A DNA stretch of 44,699 nucleotides from an uncultured Polynucleobacter sp. (GTDB lineage Bacteria > Pseudomonadota > Gammaproteobacteria > Burkholderiales > Burkholderiaceae), in assembly GCA_937863045.1 (NCBI GenBank), contig CALMBU010000100.1, positions 1-44,699 on the forward strand, read 5' to 3'. The position numbers and the translations under genes are program-made. Within the stretch, counting starts at the first letter, position 1. Every line of letters begins with the position of its first letter. The notes under the pieces were generated by a model. That model saw only the letters and a list, made by a program, of their open reading frames with translations, ran no database searches and was not told the DNA's origin. Shown one piece after another: positions 1 through 10,731 of this stretch.

Positions 1-332
1 GCAATGACATAGCTTTGATCATTACTGTCGGGATTCAAGGATTTTTGTAAAACATCCTTGGCCTTCAGTTGGGTGTCGGTGCTGTCAAGACGAATCTTGA
101 TGGTACCGTTGGCACCGATGCGCTCAAATTGCATGCCTTTGGGCTCAATTTGTGCGTTTTTTAATACTTCGGCAATACGCTCTTGCATATTGCTATCAAT
201 TTTTACCGTGACTTTACCCGCTGAGATTTGTACTGCCGGGGCCTCTCCGAAAAAATTAGGAAGAGTGTATAGAGCTCCAATAACAAGCGCTACAACGATG
301 ACAAGGTATTTCCACAGCGGGTAACGGTTCAT
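1..332 (-). CDS. secD: Protein translocase subunit SecD, N-terminal part (truncated by window edge)
   Basis: The reading frame begins with ATG at 332 and runs off the left edge, so only about 110 codons are present. The protein starts MNRYPLWKYLVIVVALVIG followed by LYTLPNFFGEAPAVQIS, the usual SecD start: one membrane-spanning helix at about residues 8-25, then the first part of the large periplasmic region. SecD with SecF and YajC assists SecYEG-dependent export and uses the proton motive force to pull substrates across the inner membrane (family knowledge). It lies 12 bases after the yajC stop, in the well-known order queA-tgt-yajC-secD, and is probably co-transcribed with them. SecF is expected just outside the window. 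Confidence 0.93.
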   Translation of the reverse strand, partial: MNRYPLWKYLVIVVALVIGALYTLPNFFGEAPAVQISAGKVTVKIDSNMQERIAEVLKNAQIEPKGMQFERIGANGTIKIRLDSTDTQLKAKDVLQKSLNPDSNDQSYVI

Positions 333-344
333 GCTAAATCTTTC

Positions 345-665
345 TTAGATTTCTTTGATGGTGCCTTTTGGTAAAACAGCAGTAATTGCATTTTTCTGCA
401 TTTTTACTTCTGTTCCAGGTAGCAATTCAACTGTCACATACGGATCTTTTAGGGTAGTTACTTTGCCCATAAGACCGCCAACAGTCACAACCTCATCACC
501 AACTGACAATGCCTCAAGCATATTTCTAACTTCTTTTTGACGCTTCATTTGTGGGCGAATCATCACAAAATACAAAACGACAAACATCAATATCAAGGGT
601 ATAAAACCCATTAAACCACCAGATTCTGCTCCGGCTGTCTGTGCATATGCGTTACTGATCAACAT
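345..665 (-). CDS. yajC: Sec translocon accessory subunit YajC
   Basis: A 106-residue protein. It has a short N-terminal periplasmic segment rich in Ala and Gly, one membrane helix at about residues 18-37 (GFIPLILMFVVLYFVMIRP) and a cytoplasmic domain with the family pattern RPQMKRQKE followed by GDEVVTVGGLMGKV. Length and layout match YajC, a small inner-membrane partner of SecDF that may also bind AcrB in E. coli. The start at 665 is supported by a strong Shine-Dalgarno GGAGG at 673-677 on the minus strand, seven bases before the ATG. It sits 29 bases after tgt and 12 bases before secD, which suggests one transcript. Confidence 0.95.
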   Translation of the reverse strand: MLISNAYAQTAGAESGGLMGFIPLILMFVVLYFVMIRPQMKRQKEVRNMLEALSVGDEVVTVGGLMGKVTTLKDPYVTVELLPGTEVKMQKNAITAVLPKGTIKEI

Positions 666-694
666 CTTATTTCCTCCAAGTAGAAAGTCTGATT

Positions 695-2883
<2,189 letters not shown>

Positions 2884-2915
2884 CGCAGTACCATGAAAGA
2901 ATAAAAAATTTAAAC

Positions 2916-4985
2916 ATGACCAAAAAAGCCAGTTCACCCTCATTAGAAAAGCTAGGATTGCATTCCAGCTTGGACTGCGTTTTGCATCTGCCGATTCGTT
3001 ATGAGGACGAAACCAAATTATCAACCATTGCCCAAGCTATTGGTACTTTTGGTGGATTGACCTTTCAGGTACAAGGGATTGTGATCAAACAAGAAGTTTT
3101 GTTTCGCCCCAGAAGGCAATTATTGGTTGTGATCAGGGATGAGAATGGGGATGAGTTATTCCTGAGATGGTTGAACTTTTACCCCAGCCAGCAAAAGCAA
3201 ATGGCTGTGGGAGTTAATCTTAGGGTTCGCGGTGAAATCAGAGATGGGTTTTATGGGCCTGAGATGGTTCACCCAGGTGTTAAAGCAGTTAGCCCTGACG
3301 CTCCCTTGCCAAGCACTTTGACACCAGTCTATTCAACCGTGGCAGGCGTTGGTCAGCACGTGATTCGTCAAGCCATCAGCAAGGCCTTTAAAGATGATGA
3401 ATTACAGTCAGACTTAAAAGATCTTTTGCCCAAAGAAGTGATGGCCAGCACTTTTGTGGGTTTGAACATCCCAAGTTTGTGGGATGCTTTAAATACTCTG
3501 CATCAACCAGGCAAGTCGGATGACTTGGCAGCCATTCAGGATCGCCATCATCCAGCTTGGAGGCGAGTTCAAATTGAAGAGTTGTTGGCTCAACAACTGT
3601 CTCTTTTGCAAGCTCGTGAAAAACGTTTGGCTCGTCAAGCTGTGCGCATGAGTCAAGAAGCCATTGAGGGCGGAGTGCTCAAGAATTTCTTAAAGCAGTT
3701 GCCTTTTGAGTTAACCAATGCTCAACAGCAATCTTGGCTAGATATCTTGAAAGATTTGGGTGAGTCGTATCCGATGAACAGGCTTTTGCAAGGAGATGTT
3801 GGCAGTGGCAAAACAGTGGTAGCAACTTTGGCCGCATTGCATTGCATTGATCATGGGTATCAGGCGGCGATCATGGCCCCAACAGAAATACTGGCAGAGC
3901 AACATTACCGCAAGTTAAAAAATTGGCTTGAACCTTTGGGCGTCAAAATCACATGGTTAACAGGCTCTCTTAAAGCCAAAGAAAAGCGAGAAGCCCAAGA
4001 GCTGATTTGTAATGGTCAGGCTCAGTTGGTGATTGGCACGCATGCATTAATTCAAGAGGGCGTTGAGTTCGCAAGATTGGGATTCGCGGTGATTGATGAG
4101 CAACATCGCTTTGGGGTCAAGCAGCGTTTGCGTTTACAGCAAAAAATTGATGATATTGAAGTGGATTGTCATCAATTAATGATGTCTGCAACACCAATAC
4201 CAAGAACACTGGCGATGACTTTTTATGCTGATTTAGAAGTGTCTGTCATCAACGAATTACCGCCGGGTAGAAGCCCGATTGTTACAAAATTAGTTAAAAA
4301 CGAGCGGCGCCAAGAGCTGGTCTTGGGTTTGGTGTCTGAGTTGGATAAAGGGCGCCAAGTGTATTGGGTCTGCCCTTTGATTGAAGAGTCTGAAGTCTTG
4401 CAGCTAAAAACGGCCGTAGATACTCATGCAGCACTCCAAGAGGCTTTACCTGGGATCTCAATCGGTTTGGTTCATGGACGTTTAAAGGGGTCTGAAAAAA
4501 ATGCCGTGATGCAAGCCTTTGCAGCGGGAGATATTCAAGTGCTGGTGGCCACAACGGTGATTGAGGTTGGGGTTGATGTGCCAAATGCCTCATTGATGAT
4601 CATTGAGCATGCAGAAAGATTTGGCTACTCGCAGCTTCATCAATTAAGGGGTCGAGTCGGACGAGGTTCTGCAGAGTCTGTGTGTATTTTGTTATACGGC
4701 CCAGAGCTATCATTGGCAGCCAAGGAGCGATTGCAGACTCTCAAAGAAACGCAAGATGGTTTTGTGATTGCTGAGCGAGATTTGGCCTTGCGCGGCCCAG
4801 GAGAGTTGCTGGGATCAAAGCAATCGGGCGATGCCATGTTGCGCTTCATCGATTTACAAAAAGAATCTTGGTTGATCGAAAAAACTCAAGAGTTGGCCAA
4901 GCAATTACTCATCAGCTACCCCGATGTTGCCCAGCAACACTTATCGCGCTGGTTAGGTAATCGTGCTGAATATCTAAAAGCTTGA
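2916..4985 (+). CDS. recG: ATP-dependent DNA helicase RecG
   Basis: A 689-residue superfamily 2 helicase; E. coli RecG has 693. It remodels stalled replication forks and branch-migrates Holliday junctions. The order is an N-terminal wedge/OB-fold domain, then helicase domain 1 with Walker A GDVGSGKT at residues 293-300 and the DEQH box at 394-397 (RecG has DEQH where many helicases have DEAH), then [12 protein letters not shown] (motif III), then domain 2 with [15 protein letters not shown] and QLRGRVGRG (motif VI). The C-terminus carries the [18 protein letters not shown] motif of the RecG/Mfd family. The stop lies 12 bases before oxyR, and recG next to oxyR is a recurring arrangement in betaproteobacteria. 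Confidence 0.98.
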   Translation: MTKKASSPSLEKLGLHSSLDCVLHLPIRYEDETKLSTIAQAIGTFGGLTFQVQGIVIKQEVLFRPRRQLLVVIRDENGDELFLRWLNFYPSQQKQMAVGVNLRVRGEIRDGFYGPEMVHPGVKAVSPDAPLPSTLTPVYSTVAGVGQHVIRQAISKAFKDDELQSDLKDLLPKEVMASTFVGLNIPSLWDALNTLHQPGKSDDLAAIQDRHHPAWRRVQIEELLAQQLSLLQAREKRLARQAVRMSQEAIEGGVLKNFLKQLPFELTNAQQQSWLDILKDLGESYPMNRLLQGDVGSGKTVVATLAALHCIDHGYQAAIMAPTEILAEQHYRKLKNWLEPLGVKITWLTGSLKAKEKREAQELICNGQAQLVIGTHALIQEGVEFARLGFAVIDEQHRFGVKQRLRLQQKIDDIEVDCHQLMMSATPIPRTLAMTFYADLEVSVINELPPGRSPIVTKLVKNERRQELVLGLVSELDKGRQVYWVCPLIEESEVLQLKTAVDTHAALQEALPGISIGLVHGRLKGSEKNAVMQAFAAGDIQVLVATTVIEVGVDVPNASLMIIEHAERFGYSQLHQLRGRVGRGSAESVCILLYGPELSLAAKERLQTLKETQDGFVIAERDLALRGPGELLGSKQSGDAMLRFIDLQKESWLIEKTQELAKQLLISYPDVAQQHLSRWLGNRAEYLKA

Positions 4986-4997
4986 TATTCTCTCTGT

Positions 4998-5915
4998 ATG
5001 ACACTCACCGAACTCAGATATATCGTTGCCGTTGCAAGGGAGCGCCATTTTGGCCGAGCTGCTGAAGCGTGCTTTGTTTCTCAGCCAACCTTATCGGTCG
5101 CGATTAAAAAATTAGAAGATGAGCTCAATGTTCAAATTTTTGAGCGTTCTGGTTCTGAGCTGGCAATCACTGCCCTAGGGCAGACCATCATTCATCAAGC
5201 TCAAAAGGTTTTGGATGAAGCTCATGTCATCAAGCACCTGGCCCAACATGGCCAAGATCCTTTGTCGGGCCCTGTGCGTTTAGGAACTATCTATACGATC
5301 GCACCTTATTTATTGCCAAAGTTAATTGCTAAGAGTCGTGAAGCTTTGCCGCAGATGCCTTTGTACCTTCAAGAAAATTTCACCACAAAGCTTTTAGAGC
5401 TTCTAAAGCAAGGTGATATCGATGCTGCCATCATGGCGGATACATTTCCGCAAAGCGGGCTAGAGGTTTTACCTTTGTATGAAGAAGGCTTCATGGTGGC
5501 TGTTCCTCAAGGGCATCCGTGGCAAAGTCTATCAATCATTCAACACAATGAATTGCAGTCGCAAAAAACATTGCTCTTGGGTGAGGGGCATTGCTTCAGA
5601 GATCAAGTCTTAGATATTTGTCCTGATATGCAAAAAAATCAGAAAGATGGCGAGATCAGTAGCTTTGAGGGATCATCTTTAGAGACCATCAGACAAATGG
5701 TGGCTGGTGGGATTGGTATCAGCATCATGCCCATCACATCCATTCCTGATGAAGCCAATAGCAATGGTTTGATTCGTTACATCCCATTTGCCAATCCGAT
5801 TCCTAAGCGTCGCGTGGTCTTGGCTTGGCGTAAAAGTTACGCCAGAACAAAAGCCATGCATGCTTTAGCGGATGCGATTAAATCATCTGGTTTGACAGGG
5901 GTGGATTTCTTGTAA
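4998..5915 (+). CDS. oxyR: LysR-family hydrogen peroxide sensor OxyR
   Basis: A 305-residue LysR-type regulator. The N-terminal winged helix-turn-helix lies at about residues 1-60 ([17 protein letters not shown], then [14 protein letters not shown]), followed by the ligand-fold effector domain. Two cysteines stand at residues 199 and 208 (GHCFRDQ and ICPD), the same numbers as the peroxide-sensing disulfide pair of E. coli OxyR, so a true OxyR rather than another LysR is likely. When oxidised, OxyR activates catalase and alkyl hydroperoxide reductase genes; none of these is in the window, so it would act elsewhere. It follows recG by 12 bases and overlaps the ubiA start by one base (TAATG). 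No strong Shine-Dalgarno is seen. Confidence 0.95.
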   Translation: MTLTELRYIVAVARERHFGRAAEACFVSQPTLSVAIKKLEDELNVQIFERSGSELAITALGQTIIHQAQKVLDEAHVIKHLAQHGQDPLSGPVRLGTIYTIAPYLLPKLIAKSREALPQMPLYLQENFTTKLLELLKQGDIDAAIMADTFPQSGLEVLPLYEEGFMVAVPQGHPWQSLSIIQHNELQSQKTLLLGEGHCFRDQVLDICPDMQKNQKDGEISSFEGSSLETIRQMVAGGIGISIMPITSIPDEANSNGLIRYIPFANPIPKRRVVLAWRKSYARTKAMHALADAIKSSGLTGVDFL

Positions 5916-6766
5916 TGTCTTCAAGGTTGTCTGATTATTTAGCGCTGATTCGATTTGATAAGCCCATTGGCACTTTATTGGTCTTGTGGCCAACTTTGTG
6001 GGGTTTATGGATTGCATCCTCTGGCGAGCCAAAAGCATCTCATCTGATCATATTTGTTGTGGGTTGCTTTTTGATGAGAAGTGCTGGATGTGCCATCAAT
6101 GATTATGCTGACAGAGACTTTGACAAGCATGTTTCAAGAACCCAAGATCGCCCTGTCACTGCTGGACGAATCAAGCCCATAGAGGCTTTGATGATTGCTG
6201 CTGCGCTTGCGCTTGCGGCATTCATATTGATTCTGCCACTCAATACATTCACAAAGCTTCTATCTGTTCCAGCAGTCGCTATTGCGATTATTTATCCCTT
6301 CACCAAAAGATTTTTCTCTATCCCACAAGCGATTTTGGGCATAGCCTTTTCGTTTGGTATTCCGATGGCTTTTGCGGCGGTCTTGAATGAGATACCTGCT
6401 TACGCATGGTTGTTGGTTCTTGCGAACATCGCTTGGGCCATTGCTTACGATACGGCTTACGCCATGGTTGATAGAGATGATGACTTAAGTTTGGGTATCA
6501 AGACCTCTGCCATCACATTTGGTCGGTACGATGTAATGGCCATTTGTCTTTGTTATGGCATCTGTCTTTTGAGTTTTGCTGTGCTTGGATGGCTGTTGGC
6601 ATTCCCGACAGTTTTTTGGATCTTTTTAGGACTAGCCTTTTTGCTGGCTGTTTACTATTTCCAGTTGATCAAAGATCGACAAAAAGAAAAATGCTTTTTG
6701 GCATTTAGAAGAAATAATTGGTTTGGCATGTGCTTATTCTTAGCCATTGCGTTTGCCTATTGGTGA
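5915..6766 (+). CDS. ubiA: 4-hydroxybenzoate polyprenyltransferase UbiA
   Basis: A 283-residue integral membrane prenyltransferase that joins the polyprenyl tail to 4-hydroxybenzoate in ubiquinone synthesis. Both Asp-rich metal/diphosphate motifs are present: NDYADRDFD at residues 62-70 and DRDDD at 186-190. About eight to nine hydrophobic helices can be picked out, for example around residues 92-110, 115-130 and 205-235. The start shares one base with the oxyR stop, so translation is probably coupled. The last codons form part of an inverted repeat at 6760-6780. E. coli UbiA has 290 residues, so the length is normal. The neighbouring ubiC is not present. Confidence 0.96.
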   Translation: MSSRLSDYLALIRFDKPIGTLLVLWPTLWGLWIASSGEPKASHLIIFVVGCFLMRSAGCAINDYADRDFDKHVSRTQDRPVTAGRIKPIEALMIAAALALAAFILILPLNTFTKLLSVPAVAIAIIYPFTKRFFSIPQAILGIAFSFGIPMAFAAVLNEIPAYAWLLVLANIAWAIAYDTAYAMVDRDDDLSLGIKTSAITFGRYDVMAICLCYGICLLSFAVLGWLLAFPTVFWIFLGLAFLLAVYYFQLIKDRQKEKCFLAFRRNNWFGMCLFLAIAFAYW

Positions 6767-6780
6767 TCACTGATCACCAA
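6760..6780. repeat. Inverted repeat between convergent ubiA and proC ends
   Basis: The arms TTGGTGATCA and TGATCACCAA flank a single central base, giving a hairpin of 9-10 pairs that includes the ubiA stop codon. Related sextets (ATCACT, ATCACC, GTCACT, ATCACT) continue to about 6799, into the proC stop. There is no T-run on either side, so a role as intrinsic terminator is only possible, not shown. Confidence 0.5.
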
Positions 6781-6794
6781 CCGCTAGTCACTAA

Positions 6795-7643
6795 TCACTG
6801 CTTGCTGAATTCTTGGCCCATCGCTTCACTGCGTTGACTAGCAGCTGCCACCGCCTTCATCATGATGTTCGCCCAAGATTCTTGCTCAAGGACTGTCAGT
6901 GCAGCATAGGTGGTGCCACCTTTTGAGGTCACGCGTTCTCTGAGGGTCGCTGGCGACTCTGAAGATTGGGCGGCAAGCTTAGCAGCACCCTGCAAGGTTT
7001 GTATTGCTAGAAGACGGGCCTGCTCTTGTGAAAGTCCTTGAGCGATGGCGGCTTTCTCAAGAGATTCTAAGAAAGCAAATACATAGGCTGGACCACTGCC
7101 AGATACTGCTGTGATGTCGTCCATTTGTTTTTCAGAGTTAACCCAAACAATCTTACCCACGGCTTCACAAATCGAACTTGCGAGTGCTTGGTCGGCAGCG
7201 CTGATATTACTATCTGCAAATAGACCAGTCATGCCTTCACCAATCAAGGCAGGCGTATTGGGCATGGCTCTGATAATTCTTTGGTGGCCAAGCCATTTAG
7301 CCATATCGGCTGTTTTAATGCCGGCTGCCACGCTTAGGCAAAGAGGTTTGCTTGTGAATGACTTCAGAACAAGTGCTAACTCAGAAGCTGCTTCTTTAAA
7401 TTGCTGAGGCTTCACTGCCATGACAAGAACATCGCAGTTTTCAATGTGCGGAGCTAGCTTATCAACTGAAGCAGCGCAGATGATCGAGAGATCACTTTCC
7501 AGGCGCAGGCGCGTTTGATCAAATGGATCAGCAACAAACATATTCTTTGCTTGAGCACCCCGATTGATCAAGCCACCAATCAAGGCGCTGGCCATGTTTC
7601 CGCCACCAATAAAGCCGATTTTTAAATTTGCTAATGAAGTCAT
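6795..7643 (-). CDS. proC: Pyrroline-5-carboxylate reductase
   Basis: A 282-residue enzyme that reduces 1-pyrroline-5-carboxylate to proline with NAD(P)H, the last step of proline synthesis. The N-terminal Rossmann fingerprint IGFIGGGNMASALIGGL lies at residues 9-25. The family signature with VSGSGPAYVFAFLESL, followed later by LRERVTSKGGTTYAAL, lies in the C-terminal dimerisation domain. The start overlaps the yggS stop by four bases; yggS directly before proC is a widely conserved pair. It is the last gene of the minus operon glcD-glcE-glcF-yggS-proC and converges on ubiA, with only 28 bases between the stops. Confidence 0.97.
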   Translation of the reverse strand: MTSLANLKIGFIGGGNMASALIGGLINRGAQAKNMFVADPFDQTRLRLESDLSIICAASVDKLAPHIENCDVLVMAVKPQQFKEAASELALVLKSFTSKPLCLSVAAGIKTADMAKWLGHQRIIRAMPNTPALIGEGMTGLFADSNISAADQALASSICEAVGKIVWVNSEKQMDDITAVSGSGPAYVFAFLESLEKAAIAQGLSQEQARLLAIQTLQGAAKLAAQSSESPATLRERVTSKGGTTYAALTVLEQESWANIMMKAVAAASQRSEAMGQEFSKQ

Positions 7644-8353
7644 AAATAGGTTCTTTTGCCGAAAATTGCTGTGCCAACACGCACCATCGTACTACCTTCT
7701 GCAATGGCTGCTTCAATATCTGAAGACATGCCCATGGATAGAGTATCTAACTGAACCTTTTGATGATCAAGGGCGGTGGATTGCTGTAAGTTGCTTAAAA
7801 GTTCACGTAACTGTTGGTGAGATTTTTTTTGAGCCTCTACATCTTCAGTGGGCTCTGGAATACTCATGAGACCTCTTAGGCGAAGATGAGGCATGGCTGA
7901 TATTTTTTGGCAGATATCTAATAGTTCATTAGCCTGGATACCACTTTTGGATGCTTCACCACTGATGTTCACTTGCACGCAAACATCCAAAGGCGGCAAG
8001 TGAGCAGGACGTTGATCATTTAGGCGTTGAGCAATTTTGAGGCGATCAATGCTGTGCACCCAGTCAAAATTTTCTGCCACATCTTTTGATTTATTACTTT
8101 GAATAGGACCAATGAAGTGCCACTCTATGCTTGAGCGCAAATCTTTTAGCTCTAATACCTTGGCAACACCTTCTTGAACATAGTTTTCACCAAAGCATCT
8201 TTGGCCAAAAGAATAAGCATCTCTCACATCTTCTGCTGGAAATGTCTTTGAAACTGCTAGTAATTTGATATCTTGCGCAGAGCGGCCACAAGCTGTGGCC
8301 GCTTGATTGATGCGCTCTTTGATGGCGTTTAAATTATTTTGAAGTGCTGACAT
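7640..8353 (-). CDS. yggS: YggS/PLPBP family pyridoxal phosphate homeostasis protein
   Basis: A 237-residue fold-type III PLP protein without known catalysis; the family buffers pyridoxal 5'-phosphate and affects amino acid balance (family knowledge). The PLP-binding lysine is K36 in LLAVSKTFP, the same number as in E. coli YggS. Further family segments are GENYVQE, WHFIGPIQSNK, LRGLMSIPEP and the phosphate-binding LSMGMSSDIEAAIAEGSTMVRVGTAIFG. The open frame extends ten codons upstream, but MSALQNNL at 8353 fits the family start. With this start it overlaps the end of glcF by 20 bases, and it overlaps proC by four. Confidence 0.94.
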   Translation of the reverse strand: MSALQNNLNAIKERINQAATACGRSAQDIKLLAVSKTFPAEDVRDAYSFGQRCFGENYVQEGVAKVLELKDLRSSIEWHFIGPIQSNKSKDVAENFDWVHSIDRLKIAQRLNDQRPAHLPPLDVCVQVNISGEASKSGIQANELLDICQKISAMPHLRLRGLMSIPEPTEDVEAQKKSHQQLRELLSNLQQSTALDHQKVQLDTLSMGMSSDIEAAIAEGSTMVRVGTAIFGKRTYL

Positions 8354-9629
8354 GTCCCATGTTCTTCTCGATGAGAGAGTCAATCAATTCAATCCAATGC
8401 TCAACAGGCGTTGTTTCATTTTGTAGATGAGTGATACAACCAACGTTGGCAGAAACAATTCTTTGAGCTTGATGATCAACCACCGCTTGTTGAAGATTAC
8501 TTAACTTTTGTTCTTTTAATTGTTTGGATAGATCGGCTTGCAGAATCGAGTAAGTACCAGCTGAGCCGCAACACAGGTGACTGTCTTGGCAAGTATTGAT
8601 GTTAATACCAAGCTTGCTAAGCATGACCTCTAGTTGACCTTTGATTTTTTGCCCATGTTGCAAGGTGCAAGGCGGATGGAAAATCACACCTTCTTGTTTT
8701 GCACGATCACCAACCAAACCTTGAAGCTTATCAAGATACTGAGGCAAGATTTCAACCAAGTCTTTACATAGATCTGAAATAACTTGGGCTTTCTTGGCAT
8801 AAGCAGGATCATCTTTAAGGATGTGACCATATTCCTTGATGGTGACGCCACAGCCTGAGGCATTCATCAAGATAGCCTGAATCTTTTCACCTTGGCACTC
8901 TGGAGCAGTTCCTTCGATGTAAGGCCACCAAGCGTCAATGTTGCGACGCATGTCATTCAAGCCAGCTTCCTGCTCATTTAAATGGTATTTCAGGGCGCCA
9001 CAACAACCTGCTTTTGGCGCTGCTAAAACATCAACGCCCAAGTGCGACATCACTCTAAAACTTGCATTATTGATGTTGGGCAGCATGCCTGGTTGAACGC
9101 AGCCTTCCAAGATCAACATCTTGGTTTTATTCAAGTTGGCTGCAGGTCTTGTACCAGGATTTTTTCCTTGAGGAATTTTTTGTTTGATTGCCGCCGGTAA
9201 AAGAGGGCGCATGACTCTGCCGATGCGCATCGCGTTATCAAACAAAGTTTTATTTGTTAAGCCATTGGCCAAGGCTTTGCGAAGCAATCTTTGCATCAAT
9301 GGCCTTGGGTTGGTTTGTTCTTCAGCCCACTTGCGGCCAATATCAATCAGATGGCCATAGTCAACGCCGCTAGGGCAAGTGCTTTCGCAGTTACGGCAGG
9401 TCAAGCAGCGATCCAAATGTTCTCTGGTTTTTTCGGTGGCCTGTCTACCTTCAGCCATTTGCTTGATCAAATAAATACGTCCACGCGGACCATCTAATTC
9501 ATCACCAAGTAACTGATAAGTAGGACAAGTTGCTGTACAAAAACCACAATGGACGCATTTATTCAAAATACTTTGAGCCATCGTGCCATCGGCAGTGCCT
9601 ATAAATTGAGGAGCTAATTCTGTTTGCAT
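8334..9629 (-). CDS. glcF: Glycolate oxidase iron-sulfur subunit GlcF
   Basis: A 431-residue protein starting MQTELAPQFIG. Two ferredoxin-type [4Fe-4S] motifs are complete: C25-C28-C31-C35 (CVHCGFCTATCP) and C75-C78-C81-C85 (CLTCRNCESTCP). The C-terminal half has two cysteine-rich CCG domains (GCCGAL and LCCGSAG). With GlcD and GlcE it forms the membrane-linked glycolate dehydrogenase that oxidises glycolate to glyoxylate and passes electrons to the respiratory chain. The longer frame begins 11 codons upstream, but ATG 9629 matches family starts and follows the glcE stop by one base (TAATATG), which implies tight coupling. Glycolate is a major algal exudate, which fits a freshwater lifestyle (inference). 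Confidence 0.95.
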   Translation of the reverse strand: MQTELAPQFIGTADGTMAQSILNKCVHCGFCTATCPTYQLLGDELDGPRGRIYLIKQMAEGRQATEKTREHLDRCLTCRNCESTCPSGVDYGHLIDIGRKWAEEQTNPRPLMQRLLRKALANGLTNKTLFDNAMRIGRVMRPLLPAAIKQKIPQGKNPGTRPAANLNKTKMLILEGCVQPGMLPNINNASFRVMSHLGVDVLAAPKAGCCGALKYHLNEQEAGLNDMRRNIDAWWPYIEGTAPECQGEKIQAILMNASGCGVTIKEYGHILKDDPAYAKKAQVISDLCKDLVEILPQYLDKLQGLVGDRAKQEGVIFHPPCTLQHGQKIKGQLEVMLSKLGININTCQDSHLCCGSAGTYSILQADLSKQLKEQKLSNLQQAVVDHQAQRIVSANVGCITHLQNETTPVEHWIELIDSLIEKNMGHVSTSK

Positions 9630-9630
9630 A

Positions 9631-10731
9631 TTAGGCCAATCTTCCGGTTGCAAAAACGCCATTAGGATCGAAAGCTTTTGCGAGACGATCTTGAATGGTT
9701 GCTAAGGGGCTTGTTAGAGGGTTGTCTTTGAGTGAGCTGAGCATCGCCTGATTTTTATGACTTGCTCTAAAAATACTTGCATGACCATTGGCTGCGAGAG
9801 CGATCTTCTTGGCACTTTCTGCATCAATCTGACCTTTCCACCAACGTTGACCACCATGCCATTCAATCAAAGTTGTACCTGGTAAATCCAGTGGTGCAGA
9901 GGTTGGTGCTACTGCGAAGCGCCACAGTGGTGATTCGCTTGACTCACTGAACCAAGTATTTTTTTGTTCTTTTAAGTCATGCCAAAAAATAGCGGCTTGC
10001 TCATCATCAATGACTTTCATGCCATATTTTTGACCAAACGTCTGGATGGCTGATTCAACAGCTGCTTTGGCACCATTTAAGCGAAGGTGCAGCGTACCTG
10101 AGCCATCACCTTGCCAGCAAGAAGCACTCAAAGGCCATGGTTGACTGGCCAGTAAGTTCATTAACTGAATAGCTTCAGCCTGAGTGATTTGCGTTGTGAC
10201 GGTTGCGCTCGCCGCAGGCTTTGGTAAAACTTTAATAGACACATCCAGCAGCAATCCCAAAGTGCCGAATGATCCAGGCATCAATCTTGAAACATCATAA
10301 CCAGCAACGTTTTTCATGACAGTGCCACCAAAGTTCATGATTTGAGATTGGCCATCCATGACTTTAGCGCCCAAAACAAAATCTCTGAGATTGCCAGCGC
10401 TCACACGTCCAGGACCTGCTAGACCCGAGCAAACCATGCCACCAATGGTTGCGTTAGCACCAAAATGTGGGGATTCAAAAGAAAACTGTTGATTCTTTTC
10501 TGCAAGAATTGACTCAACTTCTTTGATTAGAGTGCCAGCCTTGACTGTGATCACCAACTCATCCGGCTGATAACTCACCACACCTTGATAGTCTTTCGTG
10601 GACAGAGGGGTGCCTTTGAGCTCGCCACCCAACCAATCCTTTGAACCTGAGCCTGTGATGCGCAACAATTGTTTGGCCTGAACTGCGCCTTGGATTTGCT
10701 CTGCAAATCCTTTCAATAACTGATCACTCAT
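9631..10731 (-). CDS. glcE: Glycolate oxidase FAD-binding subunit GlcE
   Basis: A 366-residue flavoprotein subunit. It has the N-terminal FAD_binding_4 fold (TGSGSKDWLGG, then VSYQPDELVITVKAGT), an FAD-contact region around residues 85-150 (FGANATIGGMVCSGLAGPGRVSAGNLRDFVLG, then GGTVMKNVAGYDVSRLMPGSFGTLG), and the C-terminal end FDPNGVFATGRL typical of GlcE. It is shorter than GlcD, as expected. Its ATG directly abuts the glcD stop (TAAATG), and the next gene glcF starts one base after its own stop, so the three subunits are translated in close series. Confidence 0.96.
   Translation of the reverse strand: MSDQLLKGFAEQIQGAVQAKQLLRITGSGSKDWLGGELKGTPLSTKDYQGVVSYQPDELVITVKAGTLIKEVESILAEKNQQFSFESPHFGANATIGGMVCSGLAGPGRVSAGNLRDFVLGAKVMDGQSQIMNFGGTVMKNVAGYDVSRLMPGSFGTLGLLLDVSIKVLPKPAASATVTTQITQAEAIQLMNLLASQPWPLSASCWQGDGSGTLHLRLNGAKAAVESAIQTFGQKYGMKVIDDEQAAIFWHDLKEQKNTWFSESSESPLWRFAVAPTSAPLDLPGTTLIEWHGGQRWWKGQIDAESAKKIALAANGHASIFRASHKNQAMLSSLKDNPLTSPLATIQDRLAKAFDPNGVFATGRLA

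Noticed and set aside
2884-3024. 47-codon N-terminal extension of queA
   Set aside because: The extension lies across the recG start and resembles no QueA sequence; [11 protein letters not shown] is the usual family start.
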